A stretch of DNA of 64,000 nucleotides from Chryseobacterium sp. 52. Its GTDB lineage: Bacteria; Bacteroidota; Bacteroidia; Flavobacteriales; Weeksellaceae. Of the stretch, positions 17,540 to 26,163 are shown in pieces. Both the position numbers and the translations under genes were made by a program. The notes under the pieces are model-generated. The model saw only the letters and a list, made by a program, of their open reading frames with translations, searched no databases and was not told the origin of the DNA. The number at the start of each line of letters is the position of its first letter. Position 1 is the stretch's first letter. The stretch is taken from contig NZ_PEEX01000001.1 of the NCBI RefSeq assembly GCF_002754245.1, positions 3,886,001 through 3,950,000 of the forward strand, written 5' to 3'.

Positions 17540-18415
17540 ATGAAAAATAAAATAAAGATCGTCTTTTCACTATTGTTATTTACAATATTAAATTTTCAAT
17601 GTCAAAATATGAAAAAAGAATCTGTTGATGTATCCCAAGCTCTTGTAAAAGTAGATTCTTGTGGTATGTCTTATAAAGGAAGTGAATTACAATTAGGAAC
17701 TCCTATTGAGGACTGGATAAAGGTATTGGGAAAACCGGACCGAACGTTTATGGCTTATATGGAAAAGGATAAGGGAACTTATGTATGGGATAAACTGGGC
17801 ATTGCGGTTGACAATTTTGAGAACGGAGACGGTACTGTAGCCTGGGCTTACATTTTCTTTCTGAACCTGGACAGCCCTGAAGCAAAAGAACAGATGCTAA
17901 ATCATGCCAGAGGATGGGTTCCTCACCCAAAAGAATATATTGAAAAAGAAAAAAAATCCACGGAAGATATGCTTAAGTCACCTGTATATTCTGATGATCT
18001 TTCTCAAAAAACAATTAAAGAAACATTTCAAAAACTGCTAAAGGAAAGTTACATCTACCCTTTCAAAGTTTATCAGGGTGCAGTAGACCTTAATGGCTTC
18101 CCGGTACAGGCAGGAATGAAGGTGGAGGAAATCAATTCCTACCGTGCAGACCTTCCCTATTCCGGTAAATTCGGATATGTGGATGATGATATCGATGGGG
18201 TAAATGATTCAGGAACAACAACTGAAACTTTCGGTGGTGATTATCGCGCACCGGGAGCAGAATGTAAAGATGGCAGGTTGCAGTATTATGAACTCACCTA
18301 CACTGCCACAAAAAAATTGGAATATCTTAAAATAGGATATGAGTCAAAATCTGATTTTGACAGCAGAAAAGTAGCGGAAGCTTCATTTGAAGAAAGAAAA
18401 AAGAATGGTAAATAA
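17540..18415 (+). CDS. Lipoprotein, probable immunity protein (copy 1)
   Basis: 291 residues. Signal peptide with the candidate lipidated Cys in FQCQNMKKE, about residue 21. The mature part begins with V-D-SCGMSYKG and GTPIEDWIKVLGKP, then an insertion, then YIYPFKVY, DLNGFPVQAGMKVEEIN and a C-terminal domain with DDDIDGVNDSG and GGDYRAPGAECKDGRLQYYE. It follows the Het-C gene by 18 bases and is paralogous to the next gene. A tandem pair of envelope lipoproteins directly after a VgrG-linked effector candidate fits immunity against a periplasm-acting toxin; this is inferred from position only. The family may be DUF7738-like (from memory, not checked). Confidence 0.75.
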   Translation: MKNKIKIVFSLLLFTILNFQCQNMKKESVDVSQALVKVDSCGMSYKGSELQLGTPIEDWIKVLGKPDRTFMAYMEKDKGTYVWDKLGIAVDNFENGDGTVAWAYIFFLNLDSPEAKEQMLNHARGWVPHPKEYIEKEKKSTEDMLKSPVYSDDLSQKTIKETFQKLLKESYIYPFKVYQGAVDLNGFPVQAGMKVEEINSYRADLPYSGKFGYVDDDIDGVNDSGTTTETFGGDYRAPGAECKDGRLQYYELTYTATKKLEYLKIGYESKSDFDSRKVAEASFEERKKNGK

Positions 18416-18421
18416 ATAATT

Positions 18422-19246
18422 TTGTTGAAAAGTAGACTTGCTTTTTTATTTATAGTGTGCCTATTTTGTATTCAATGCCAGAGTACAAAAAAAGAGCCCA
18501 TAGATCTATCGCAAGCCACTGTAAAAATTAACTCCTGTGGATTAACCTATAAAGGAAAAAAACTGAAGCTGGGAACACCAGTCGAAGACTGGATAAAAGT
18601 ATTGGGAAAACCAAGCAGAGATACCGATCTGGCTTATGTATGGGATGATTTAGGCATTGCCATTGATGACTGGCAGAATGAAGACAAAAAAGTGGCCGGA
18701 GTCTACCTCTTTTTTCTTAATCTGGACAGTCCTGAAGGAAAATCTCAACAACTGAATCATGCCAGAGATTTCGAATCCGGAGAAAATATAGCGGCAAGAA
18801 ATATGGAGGGTGGAAAATCCTTAATAACCGATGAACAGATTAAAGCATTTAATGCTGAAAATGAAATAAAAAAGAAAAGCTACATCTACCCTTTCAAAGT
18901 TTACGAAAGTGTAGTGGATCTTAACGGTTTCCCTGTAAAAGCTGGAATGAAAGTAGAGGAAATTAATGCTTATCGCACGGATCTTCCCTACTCCGGCAAA
19001 TTCGGCTATGTGGATGATGATATAGACGGAGTAAACGATTCAGGGGTGACCGATAAAACTTTCGGTGGTGATTACCGCGCACCGGGGGCAGAATGTAAGG
19101 ACGGAAGACTACAGTATTATGAGCTGACCTATACCGCGACAAAGAAACTGGAATATCTTAAAATAGGATATGAATCAAAATCTGATTTTGACAGCAGAAA
19201 AGTAGCGGAAGCCTCATTTGAGGAAAGAAAAAAGAATGGTAAATAA
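18422..19246 (+). CDS. Lipoprotein, probable immunity protein (copy 2), TTG start
   Basis: 274 residues, paralogue of the preceding gene with the same order of blocks: SCGLTYKG, GTPVEDWIKVLGKPSR, YIYPFKVYE, DLNGFPVKAGMKVEEIN, and a last ~100 residues that differ from copy 1 at only five positions. The middle insert differs in length. Signal peptide with Cys in CIQCQSTKK. No ATG exists before the signal peptide: the start is TTG at 18422 or 18425, six bases after the previous stop and in the same frame, so translational coupling is likely. Presumed immunity role as for copy 1. Confidence 0.75.
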   Translation: MLKSRLAFLFIVCLFCIQCQSTKKEPIDLSQATVKINSCGLTYKGKKLKLGTPVEDWIKVLGKPSRDTDLAYVWDDLGIAIDDWQNEDKKVAGVYLFFLNLDSPEGKSQQLNHARDFESGENIAARNMEGGKSLITDEQIKAFNAENEIKKKSYIYPFKVYESVVDLNGFPVKAGMKVEEINAYRTDLPYSGKFGYVDDDIDGVNDSGVTDKTFGGDYRAPGAECKDGRLQYYELTYTATKKLEYLKIGYESKSDFDSRKVAEASFEERKKNGK

Positions 19247-19265
19247 ATAGTTTTACAGCACAAGA

Positions 19266-19937
19266 ATGAATAAAATCACCAACCCAATAAAATATTTTTC
19301 AAAACTGTCTGCAGTATTTATCCTCAGTTTATTAAAGATTTATGGAATAGGAATTCTTTCAACGGTGATTACACTTGTACTGGGGTTTTATATGCTATCT
19401 CACAGTTTTGGAAGTTCCTTGGGACATAGTGGTGCTTATCTATTTATAGTGGCTGCGGTAACTACAAAACCTGTTTCGGCTGTTATTTTCTTTTTGCTGA
19501 TGATTGCAGCTCCGTTTGTGATTGGTATTTTCTCCACGAAATATGCCATGGCCAATATCATCAGCAGACTGGTAAAAGACCATTCAGAGACACTTTTGGT
19601 TCCTGCAATCGACAAAGTGATGAGCAAATTCAAAAGCGGGCAGCCGGCTGTGGTCAGAACGAGTGCAGATTATGCAATGGTGAAAATCAAACTGCTGAAC
19701 GAATTTAAGAACAGCTCAGAGAATAAAATATTAAAACGGATTTTAAGTTATGCCTTAAAAAAATTAAACTTTGAGGAATTGAACTTAAAAAATGAAAATG
19801 CCAATTTTTATGATATTATTAAAATTAAACTGGTTGAAAAACTTCACGAACTGGCCGAGCCTTCTGCTATGATCTTTTATATCTATATCGGTTTGCAGTG
19901 GCTGAGTTTGGGATTGATGTACTTTTTGAAAGTATAA
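19266..19937 (+). CDS. Membrane protein of the T6SS effector operon
   Basis: 223 residues with about four hydrophobic segments: roughly 15-43, 57-68 and 74-95 near the N-terminus and 200-221 at the end, separated by a charged helical region (about 100-195) containing LVPAIDKVMSKFKSG and KILKRILSYALKKLNFEEL. No family recognised. Start ATG 19266 lies 19 bases after copy 2 of the lipoprotein; the next gene starts 31 bases later. It could be a membrane immunity protein or an accessory factor of the PAAR module. Confidence 0.7.
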   Translation: MNKITNPIKYFSKLSAVFILSLLKIYGIGILSTVITLVLGFYMLSHSFGSSLGHSGAYLFIVAAVTTKPVSAVIFFLLMIAAPFVIGIFSTKYAMANIISRLVKDHSETLLVPAIDKVMSKFKSGQPAVVRTSADYAMVKIKLLNEFKNSSENKILKRILSYALKKLNFEELNLKNENANFYDIIKIKLVEKLHELAEPSAMIFYIYIGLQWLSLGLMYFLKV

Positions 19938-19968
19938 GAACTAATTTAATTTTTGGAAAAATATAAAC

Positions 19969-20961
19969 ATGAAAGATTCTGTCACAAAAGAATACATACA
20001 ATTGAAAACAGAAGGTCTTCTTAATCTGGAAGCCCTCTCTGATGAATATGGCATGACGGCAGAAGAACTGGTGGATTTTCATAACAGGCATTGCAGTATT
20101 TCACAGCTATTAAATATTTCACTTCCCAAGTATGTGGAATACATTTATATTCCTTCGGAAAAATTTAAGATCCGGGATAGCAGGCTGCTGAAAAGTAAAG
20201 CACTGGAAATGCCAACAAAACCCAGCGACAAAGTATACGGCGTGATCATAAAATTCCTTCCAAAGAATCTGCAGATCCATTATAAAATAAAAGTAAAGAG
20301 AACCCCTGCCTATATTGAACTGAGTAAAGAAAAAACATATGTTAACAATCAGGGAATCGATAAAATTATAGAACAGCTCTTTGAAAAGGCGGAGCAGGTT
20401 TTATATCCATTACAAATTGCTCCTGCCAGCAATGGATCTATTCAAAAGATCCTGAATAAAGAAGATATTGCCCAACGCTGGAAAACAGAATGCTTTCCGG
20501 AACTGAAAGAATACTATCAGTCAGAAACTACAGACCGTATACTCGGACAAATAGATCAGGCGTATGCTGATATTGATTTAAAGAAAGACCTGTTTAGCAG
20601 GAATATATTTTATAAACTCTTCTTTCTGCCTGTTTATAAAGGATATCCGAATTTTTTCAGAAAAGATTTTTTGCAGATCTACTTTTCAAGTCTGTCCCGG
20701 AATGCCGGGTATGCCATAGAATACTCATTAAACAAAGAATATACAAGAGGAAATAAAATAGCATTAAAAATAACAGGAACTGAAGAAGAAGATGTATTCA
20801 ATAAAAATACATCCAAAGGCAGAATAAATCTCCTGTATAAATTTGAACGGGAAACCAGAGACCTATTTTCAATCAACGGCACTCTCTCAACTTTTGAAAA
20901 AGGTGAAGAGTATATCATTGAATTTCAAGCCTATGAGCAGAATAATTCTCAGTCAATTTAA
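19969..20961 (+). CDS. LysM-like protein of the T6SS effector operon
   Basis: 330 residues, no signal peptide. The first 60 residues resemble a LysM unit: EYIQLKTEGLLNLEALSDEYGMTAEELVDFHN, then a short loop and YVEYIYIPSEK, matching the pattern of a repeat that begins with weak strand, helix-turn-helix and ends in I-x-I-P. The rest (about 85-325) is mixed alpha/beta without known motifs. It sits 21 bases before the DUF4280 gene. A cytosolic LysM-like protein just ahead of a PAAR-like gene suggests a chaperone or adaptor that loads cargo on the tip; this is inference. Confidence 0.65.
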   Translation: MKDSVTKEYIQLKTEGLLNLEALSDEYGMTAEELVDFHNRHCSISQLLNISLPKYVEYIYIPSEKFKIRDSRLLKSKALEMPTKPSDKVYGVIIKFLPKNLQIHYKIKVKRTPAYIELSKEKTYVNNQGIDKIIEQLFEKAEQVLYPLQIAPASNGSIQKILNKEDIAQRWKTECFPELKEYYQSETTDRILGQIDQAYADIDLKKDLFSRNIFYKLFFLPVYKGYPNFFRKDFLQIYFSSLSRNAGYAIEYSLNKEYTRGNKIALKITGTEEEDVFNKNTSKGRINLLYKFERETRDLFSINGTLSTFEKGEEYIIEFQAYEQNNSQSI

Positions 20962-20982
20962 AAAACACTAAAAGAACACACA

Positions 20983-21450
20983 ATGAGCGGAAAACATTTA
21001 GTCTGTCAAGGTGCTACCTGTATGTGTAACTTCGGAACAGCTCCGGATAAACTTCAGGTAAAGACACAAAGTAAACGCTACATCAATGATAATGCCGGCA
21101 GTAAAAAACTGATGGCTACCCATATGGATATCGGTAAAACTTTCGAGAAAAATACTTTCGGAAGCTGTGCTAAAATGAATAACAACCCCTGTCAGGCTGT
21201 GGTAACACAGTGGAGCGGTTTCTATGATAAAATAACACTGCAGGATAACAGTGGAAAAGCCTTACTGGAAGACAGCAAAGCAACCTGTCCTATTGGTGGC
21301 CCTGACTGCATCAAAATCATCAATCACGGACAGACAGCCGAAGCTTCTGCACAAAATGTGAAGAATGCAGATGACGAAGTTTTAGCAGAGCTCCTCCCCT
21401 TTGTGAACATAAAAGGCGGCGCAAAAAAATACATTCCTATCAATCAATAA
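20983..21450 (+). CDS. DUF4280 PAAR-like T6SS tip protein
   Basis: 155 residues with the DUF4280 signature: HLVCQGATCMCNFGTAPDKL at the N-terminus, then INDNAGSKKLMATHMDIG, FGSCAKMNNNPCQA, and SKATCPIGGPDCIKIINHGQ. The family is Cys-rich (nine Cys here) and is the PAAR-like spike cap used in Bacteroidota and some other type VI or related systems. It caps the VgrG trimer and recruits an effector. It is 10 bases ahead of the 950-residue gene, which is therefore the likely cargo. Confidence 0.9.
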   Translation: MSGKHLVCQGATCMCNFGTAPDKLQVKTQSKRYINDNAGSKKLMATHMDIGKTFEKNTFGSCAKMNNNPCQAVVTQWSGFYDKITLQDNSGKALLEDSKATCPIGGPDCIKIINHGQTAEASAQNVKNADDEVLAELLPFVNIKGGAKKYIPINQ

Positions 21451-21460
21451 ATAGAGTCCT

Positions 21461-24313
21461 ATGGATAACAAGACCCCATTACACATATATGTTGAATCCA
21501 AACCCGGGCAGATATTTCATCAGGATATTGGCTGGCTGGAATTAAAAAAAGCTGAAAGTTTCAATATTTATATTAAAGAATATAAGGACCGGAAAGATGT
21601 TTTAGACCAACAGCTGAAAAAAGATCTGGAAAAAGCCAATAATGACTATACAAAAAAGACTGGTTCCGTAGAAAAAGAGACACAGCAGAGCTATGACTTC
21701 ATTGTTCAGAATCTTGAAGATTACAGAGCCGGTAAAGTAAAAGAAGAAACCTATGATGCCAACGTTAAAAAACGGGAAGAAGGAATGGCAGCCAGGAAGA
21801 AGAAATATGCTGAGCTTGGCAATGCCCACAATAAAAACGTTGACAGTATAAACGATAAGTACAACGCTGATTTAACGGTCATTAAAGATGATTTTAAATC
21901 GGTTCGCTGGGTGCATCAGCTTGTGGGTGACAAACGTCCGGAACTTACGGCAGAAAGCTTTAACGAAGCCATGAAAATGGGTATATCCAGCTTTAATTTT
22001 TCCTTCGGTGAATTTTTGGAAGGTGGCGGTGCCGTATACCTTGAACCTTTTTGGGAAGGGACAAAACCTATGGGAAAATATCCACACGGTGTTCTTATTA
22101 ATGCAAAAGGACTGCAGCCGGCTGTTATTACAGCAGAATGGGCCGATGCAGACAACAACAAAATTTCAAAAACTTTAAAATTCGGGTCCTCCGTTTATCT
22201 GAATATTTATACAGACGCTTTATACGGAAACAATATAAAGGTCCAGCTCAAGGATAAAGACCAGGTCATCAGGCTGATAACTCTGGGGATGACTGATGCA
22301 GATGATAAACTTTTTGCGGCAGAATATCTGAACAACAATACGGAAGAAAGAACCAACGAAGACATCTCAAAACAGGGCGCATTTTTCGAAAGGCCAGTTT
22401 CCGTACATCAGGAAAAAACAGTTCCTTCCACAGCTAAAACAGGATATCTTGTTGAAGAAGATGGCAATAAATATGACGGGAATGCCAAAGGAAAACCCAA
22501 TGTACAGAAATCAAAATTTGCAGTATTTATAGATCCGTTATGGCAGACCATGGGTGGAGATTATTTGGAGATTTACCCTGTTGTCTATCATGACCGCATT
22601 CCCGGAAAGAAAAAAATCCTGCAGGACTGTATTTTAAAAATTGACAAAAATGCATTGGAAGAAGTAAAAGTGAATGATTCCAATTCCAATCAGGTCGTTA
22701 TTCTCAGCCAGGTGGAAACCGACATCGCTTTCTTCCATCCGTGTCAGTACTCTGAAATCACAGGTGAATACAATACTAAGAAGTCCATTTTGTTCCAGCG
22801 TATCAAAGACAAGTATAAAAATGAGCTCCATTACAGAATTGTTTCCGATGAAAAAGAAAAACCTGTTAAGATTACCATTACTGATCTGAAAACGGACGAC
22901 TGTATGTTCGAAGATAAACCGGAACTCTGGCATGAGAAAAAAGCAATCAAGGTAAAAGATCCCAGCTTATACAAAGGTTTGACTATTGGAAGAAACGATA
23001 TCAGTTTTTCCGTTGCCTATCCCAAGCCTTCCCGTACAGAAGTTATCGACATGATGAGCCTGGAAAAAGTAAAAAAACTGGTATATCCTGTCCAGCTGGG
23101 CTCGTGTGCAATTACCAGACCATTGAACGTAGAAGTATTTCCTGCAGTCTACTATGAAGTAGGTTTTAAACTGGCTGCAGAGAATCCTTTTTTTACAGGG
23201 CAGACAAAATCCTATACACAGAGAAAATACCTGGGAAAAGGAGGTTTTTTCAATAAAAAAACAAATAAAAAAGTCCGAAAAGCACAAAGTGATGCCCGGG
23301 ATGAAAATTATAAAAACAAGAAACAGGAAGTAAGTGAAGGACGTTTAAGTTACAGTCAGTTTGAAGTCGCTCTGGAATGGGGCTATAATGATATCAAGCA
23401 GGAAGCCATTACATTTTCCGGAGAACATCCGGTTTTTAATATTATCGACAGCGCGATGTGGGTTGTTAATACCATCAGCTTATTAACCTTTAATAAAGAA
23501 GCAGATGAAGCCATAGCTGAAAATAAAAATAAACGCCCGGATCAGGTTAAAAAAAGAAATAAACAACGTAATGCGTATCTTGGCGGTAAAAATAAGAAAT
23601 TAAGCAAGATTCCGTTTAAAGTGGAAATAAGCCAGCCTGCTTTTGCCGGAGCTGTTAAATGGAGCTATGTGGCAAGCGATAAAGAAGGAGGTGAAATCGG
23701 CACTTTATACGAGGTAAAATTTAAGGCAGATCCCCTCATAGAAATTAAAGGAAGTCTGGATCTTCTTTTTGTAGCCACTAAAATCCCTTATGTAGGACAG
23801 GCGATACAGGGAATTACAGCAGTGGCTGATACCGTGGGATCTTCAGATGATTTTTGGAATAAAATAGTTGACTTTTTTGGCGGTGGAGACGAATATAAAA
23901 TCCAGCTGGATATAGATTATTATCTGGATCTGTTTGTTTCCGGAGCATTTAAAATAGAGGCTACAGCCACCAAGTACCATACCATAGACGGATTTAAGGC
24001 AAATGATATAAGTCCATCGGTGGAAATAAAGTTTGGCGTTGAATGTGGTGGAAGCTTAACTGCTAAATTTGGAAATATTTACTCTTTGGAAGCAGAATTC
24101 CAGGGAAGCGCCTATGCTGTGCTGAATATTGCTAAAAATGCAGAGACCAATGTACTGGAATGCAAATATCAGGGATTATATGCAACCATAAAAGCAAGTG
24201 TTAAAACGGATAGTGATAATATGAATAACAATACAGAAGATAATGATACTGATCCTTCTGAAAAAAAGTATCTTTTACATGATGGATTTTCGTATGAATT
24301 TAAACTTGATTAA
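21461..24313 (+). CDS. Large protein downstream of PAAR, candidate T6SS effector
   Basis: 950 residues, no signal peptide. Residues about 40-150 are strongly charged and predicted coiled coil (Lys/Glu/Asp/Asn-rich, with KKDLEKANNDY and ARKKKYAELG). About 190-600 contains beta-rich blocks spaced like repeated Ig-type domains (GYLVEEDGNKYDGNAKG, GDYLEIYPVVYHD). A C-terminal part (about 770-915) has an alternating strand pattern with YKIQLDIDYYLDLFVSGAFKIEA and VEIKFGVECGGSLTAKFG. No catalytic motif is recognised. Position right after a PAAR-like gene and right before a lipoprotein (1-base gap) supports an effector/immunity arrangement. An alternative is a large structural adaptor. Confidence 0.65.
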   Translation: MDNKTPLHIYVESKPGQIFHQDIGWLELKKAESFNIYIKEYKDRKDVLDQQLKKDLEKANNDYTKKTGSVEKETQQSYDFIVQNLEDYRAGKVKEETYDANVKKREEGMAARKKKYAELGNAHNKNVDSINDKYNADLTVIKDDFKSVRWVHQLVGDKRPELTAESFNEAMKMGISSFNFSFGEFLEGGGAVYLEPFWEGTKPMGKYPHGVLINAKGLQPAVITAEWADADNNKISKTLKFGSSVYLNIYTDALYGNNIKVQLKDKDQVIRLITLGMTDADDKLFAAEYLNNNTEERTNEDISKQGAFFERPVSVHQEKTVPSTAKTGYLVEEDGNKYDGNAKGKPNVQKSKFAVFIDPLWQTMGGDYLEIYPVVYHDRIPGKKKILQDCILKIDKNALEEVKVNDSNSNQVVILSQVETDIAFFHPCQYSEITGEYNTKKSILFQRIKDKYKNELHYRIVSDEKEKPVKITITDLKTDDCMFEDKPELWHEKKAIKVKDPSLYKGLTIGRNDISFSVAYPKPSRTEVIDMMSLEKVKKLVYPVQLGSCAITRPLNVEVFPAVYYEVGFKLAAENPFFTGQTKSYTQRKYLGKGGFFNKKTNKKVRKAQSDARDENYKNKKQEVSEGRLSYSQFEVALEWGYNDIKQEAITFSGEHPVFNIIDSAMWVVNTISLLTFNKEADEAIAENKNKRPDQVKKRNKQRNAYLGGKNKKLSKIPFKVEISQPAFAGAVKWSYVASDKEGGEIGTLYEVKFKADPLIEIKGSLDLLFVATKIPYVGQAIQGITAVADTVGSSDDFWNKIVDFFGGGDEYKIQLDIDYYLDLFVSGAFKIEATATKYHTIDGFKANDISPSVEIKFGVECGGSLTAKFGNIYSLEAEFQGSAYAVLNIAKNAETNVLECKYQGLYATIKASVKTDSDNMNNNTEDNDTDPSEKKYLLHDGFSYEFKLD

Positions 24314-24314
24314 A

Positions 24315-25265
24315 ATGAAAAACTTAATATTTCTATTCATTGTTTTCCTAATGAATATGAACTGCAATGATCCGAAAAATAAAGAAACAGATAAAACAGG
24401 TGAAAAAATGATACAGCAGACAACAAAAGAAAAACAAATCACATATACCATCAACGCTACAGCCACAATACCGGTTGCCATCTATTTCAATGACATAAAA
24501 ATATCTGAAGAGAATACTCCGCTTAACTCGTCTGTAGATGTGAATGGCTACGCATTGAAGAATGGAAAATATAAAATTAAAATACAAATATTTCCGGTAT
24601 TTAGAAGAGGAGACACGATGGTAACCCCTGAGGATATTAAATCATGTCAGTTCACTTTTGGAAGTTATACAAGAGACCGAGAAACAGGAGATATCTCAAA
24701 CCCTCAGACTTACAAGCAGCTTTCGCTCAGAGCTCCGGATTCACCGGTTCCTTATTTTGAGCAGGAATGGGAAGTTGAAATTAAAGATCTTCCTTATGAT
24801 TTGGAAGGTTGGAGTAAAGGCCAGGATTTATCTAAAATGGATAAAAAAGAACTGGAAAAAAAGGTAGTGGATTTCCATGAAAATGTAAGAGAAATACTGA
24901 ATAAAGGAAATGGAAACACCTGGGCAGATTTAACCAAAAAAAGAGCCGCAGAAACAGCCGTTTTTTATTACAGCAGTCCTGAGCAGCATGCCACCTCTGT
25001 TAATGAAAATAAAACAAACGTTGAAAAATACTGTACCAATATGATGATTCCACTGGAAGATTATGAATTGAAATTATATGCCGGAGGTCAATTGGTCACA
25101 TTGGAAAGAAAAAATCATACGATGGAATTTAACCATAAATCTCCATTAGATATAAAAGGCTGGGGTTCAATTATTCGAAAGGGTCAAAAGTCCGGTGCAG
25201 CAGATTACCGTATTTTACTGTATCTTCCGGAAGGCAGCAACGATTTTGTTATCATCAGGAAATAG
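24315..25265 (+). CDS. Lipoprotein, possible immunity partner of the 950-residue protein
   Basis: 316 residues from ATG 24315. An ATG at 24243 is in frame but would overlap the previous gene by about 70 bases and bury the signal peptide, so it is rejected. Signal KNLIFLFIVFLMNMNCND with the candidate lipidated Cys near residue 17; the lipobox is weak (N at -1). The mature domain is beta-rich (TYTINATATIPVAIYFNDIKI, GYALKNGKYKIKIQIFPVF), then a helix KWDKKELEKKVVDFHENV-like segment. Family unknown. The 1-base gap to the upstream stop shows tight coupling. Confidence 0.65.
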   Translation: MKNLIFLFIVFLMNMNCNDPKNKETDKTGEKMIQQTTKEKQITYTINATATIPVAIYFNDIKISEENTPLNSSVDVNGYALKNGKYKIKIQIFPVFRRGDTMVTPEDIKSCQFTFGSYTRDRETGDISNPQTYKQLSLRAPDSPVPYFEQEWEVEIKDLPYDLEGWSKGQDLSKMDKKELEKKVVDFHENVREILNKGNGNTWADLTKKRAAETAVFYYSSPEQHATSVNENKTNVEKYCTNMMIPLEDYELKLYAGGQLVTLERKNHTMEFNHKSPLDIKGWGSIIRKGQKSGAADYRILLYLPEGSNDFVIIRK

Positions 25266-25286
25266 AGCATTTATTTCTTATACAAT

Positions 25287-26075
25287 ATGTTTGGAGTCAA
25301 TATTCAGGAATATCATTCTATCTACCTAACGGGGTTTACCGTTTTGGTTATATTATTCCTTTCCTGTCAATGGTGGAAAAATCAGAAACAGATCAAAATC
25401 GTCCCCAAAATCATTATTATTTCAGCCGTAGGTTTTATCTTTTATAAGCTGGTATTTTTTACCACGACAATGGTATTATTTCTTGGATCTACGGCCAGTG
25501 ATCATTTCTCTGCTGATATACGAGAAGCACGGATCATAGATTTTAAAATTCAAAAAAACAGAGCTTCGAAAGGAACATTGGCTTATCCAATTGTTGAATA
25601 TCAAGATCATCATGGACTTCAACAGAAAATGATAGCCGATACCGGTTTTGGCAATTCTGATGCTCCAAAACTCCATGAAGCAGTAAAAATAATAGTCAGT
25701 GAAAAAGACCATCAGGTCAGACTTGTCACTGATTTGAAGATGATGACAGCTATCGGCGCACTGGTTTTTATTTTCTTTGGATTGATCATCCTGACCGGAA
25801 TTACTGAATATGCGCTTACCTCAAGCCTTGAAAGAGTTCAGAATACTGTCATATTCGGGAGCTTTTATATTCTGATTCCTCTTCTGATCACAGGAGCAAT
25901 GTATTTCTTTGGAAAATCTGCCTGGAATATTTTTATACAGGATGACTTGTCACGCAGTTTCTGGATCTACAGTTTCATTACCATAGGCTGCTTCCTGTTT
26001 ATGATTGGCTATGTTAACATATTAAAAGGTCAGGGTCGAAAAAAAGAGAAAAAAAGGAATAAACTGAAAAAATAG
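25287..26075 (+). CDS. Membrane protein, last gene of the T6SS effector operon
   Basis: 262 residues. Two hydrophobic helices near the N-terminus (about 13-25 and 40-66), then an extracytoplasmic beta-rich domain (about 75-145) of DUF3592-like pattern (ARIIDFKIQKNRASKG, YPIVEYQDHHG, VKIIVSEKDHQVRLV), then three helices (about 153-172, 190-211, 228-250) and a very basic tail (GRKKEKKRNKLKK). It may protect the inner membrane from a cognate effector or be unrelated to toxicity. The resemblance to DUF3592 is by eye only. Confidence 0.65.
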   Translation: MFGVNIQEYHSIYLTGFTVLVILFLSCQWWKNQKQIKIVPKIIIISAVGFIFYKLVFFTTTMVLFLGSTASDHFSADIREARIIDFKIQKNRASKGTLAYPIVEYQDHHGLQQKMIADTGFGNSDAPKLHEAVKIIVSEKDHQVRLVTDLKMMTAIGALVFIFFGLIILTGITEYALTSSLERVQNTVIFGSFYILIPLLITGAMYFFGKSAWNIFIQDDLSRSFWIYSFITIGCFLFMIGYVNILKGQGRKKEKKRNKLKK

Positions 26076-26163
26076 TTTTCAAATCTTTGCCGGAGTTTTC
26101 GGGAAAGTTTTCAACCCATCACCAATGCTGTCAGCTGAAAAAATTCCGCTTCACCCATTCGTT

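Noticed and set aside
24243..24314. Upstream in-frame ATG for the lipoprotein at 24315
   Set aside because: Starting at 24243 would overlap the 950-residue gene and place 24 extra residues in front of a clear lipoprotein signal peptide.
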